A stretch of 5,425 nt of DNA from positions 1 through 5,425 of the forward strand of contig DKBA01000018.1 of NCBI GenBank assembly GCA_002450985.1. Reading direction: 5' to 3'. Position 1 is the first letter of the stretch. Every line of letters begins with the position of its first letter. The position numbers and the translations under genes are program-made. The stretch is from Acidimicrobiia bacterium UBA6912. GTDB taxonomy: Bacteria; Actinomycetota; Acidimicrobiia; Spongiisociales; UBA5794. The notes below the pieces were generated by a model. That model was not told where the DNA came from, did not search any database, and was given only the letters and a program-made list of their open reading frames with translations. This document shows, in pieces, positions 5,177-5,425 of this stretch.

Positions 5177-5425
5177 ATGCAGGTGATCCCGGCCGTCGAC
5201 GTCCTCGGTGGCCGCGTCGTCCGCCTGGTCGAGGGAGACTACGACCGCGTCACGGTCTATGCGGAGGATCCCGCCTCCCAGGCCGCGGAGTGGATGGCGG
5301 GCGGGGCGTCGCTCGTGCACATCGTGGACCTCGACGGGGCGCGAGACGGAGTGTTCGATGAAGGGCTGTGGCGGCGGCTCGCCGCCGCCCGGGTCCGGTT
5401 TCAGGTCGGCGGCGGCATCCGCGAC
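5177..5425 (+). CDS. hisA: HisA, phosphoribosyl-formimino-AICAR-phosphate isomerase (5' part, runs off the window)
   Basis: Amadori isomerase of the (beta/alpha)8 barrel family, converting ProFAR to PRFAR, the substrate of HisH-HisF. Exactly 83 codons are present out of the usual 240 or so. The N-terminus MQVIPAVDVLGGRVVRL carries the catalytic aspartate D8. It continues GDYDRVTVY (20-28), HIVDLDGAR (48-56) and the phosphate loop QVGGGIRD (76-83). VGGGIRD and GDYDRVTVY resemble canonical HisA rather than PriA, where I would expect a (L/S)SGGIRD-like loop. The second catalytic aspartate lies past the window edge. The start is fixed at ATG 5177: the frame has a TGA at 5162-5164 and no other start codon between. 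GAGG at 5163-5166 is a weak, distant ribosome site (10 nt). The gene is divergent from the other his genes and shares their control region. Confidence 0.96.
   Translation, partial: MQVIPAVDVLGGRVVRLVEGDYDRVTVYAEDPASQAAEWMAGGASLVHIVDLDGARDGVFDEGLWRRLAAARVRFQVGGGIRD

Noticed and set aside
5117..5320. Upstream extension of the regulator to an ATG at 5320
   Set aside because: It would run antisense through the start of hisA and the operator region, adding residues without similarity to YerC-type proteins.
1..5425. CRISPR arrays, insertion sequences, tRNA or rRNA genes
   Set aside because: No spaced repeats, terminal inverted repeats, transposase motifs or RNA gene signatures were seen; almost all bases are coding for his genes.

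Overview
The window is a high-GC, gene-dense stretch holding most of a histidine biosynthesis cluster. The protein sequences and the absence of spacers point to a high-GC Gram-positive bacterium, probably a deep actinobacterial lineage (Acidimicrobiia-like is my guess). HisA looks like ordinary HisA rather than the bifunctional PriA of Streptomyces and Mycobacterium, and HisC has an atypical N-terminal motif. The lineage is an inference; no rRNA is present.

Layout: six genes and part of a seventh lie head to tail on the minus strand, transcribed from about position 5140 towards position 1. In order they are a TrpR-superfamily regulator of the YerC/YecD type (5116-4796), hisG (4799-3942), hisD (3942-2644), hisC (2647-1592), hisB (1595-1011), hisH (1014-397) and the first 135 codons of hisF (407 to the window edge). 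hisA starts divergently on the plus strand at 5177 and runs off the right edge after 83 codons. The only non-coding DNA is the roughly 60 bp between the regulator and hisA. It is locally AT-rich and holds an imperfect 20-bp palindrome and a possible extended -10 promoter. The many long open frames antiparallel or in shifted phase to these genes are high-GC shadows.

How the genes work together: HisG makes phosphoribosyl-ATP. HisI/HisE (not in the window) and HisA convert it to PRFAR. The HisH-HisF synthase turns PRFAR into imidazole glycerol phosphate plus AICAR. HisB dehydrates IGP, HisC transaminates the product, and HisD carries out the final two oxidations to histidine. A histidinol-phosphate phosphatase is also not visible here. 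Every minus-strand junction overlaps: four are GTGA overlaps, one is a 1-bp TGATG, and one is an 11-bp overlap. This implies one translationally coupled mRNA. The regulator is the first gene of that mRNA, and the palindrome sits between it and hisA. The simplest model is an autoregulated, histidine-responsive repressor controlling both directions.

The catalytic residues I could check are intact in all seven enzymes (for hisF and hisA, only those before the window edge). The biosynthetic part is conventional. The least described element is the TrpR-like regulator and its candidate operator.
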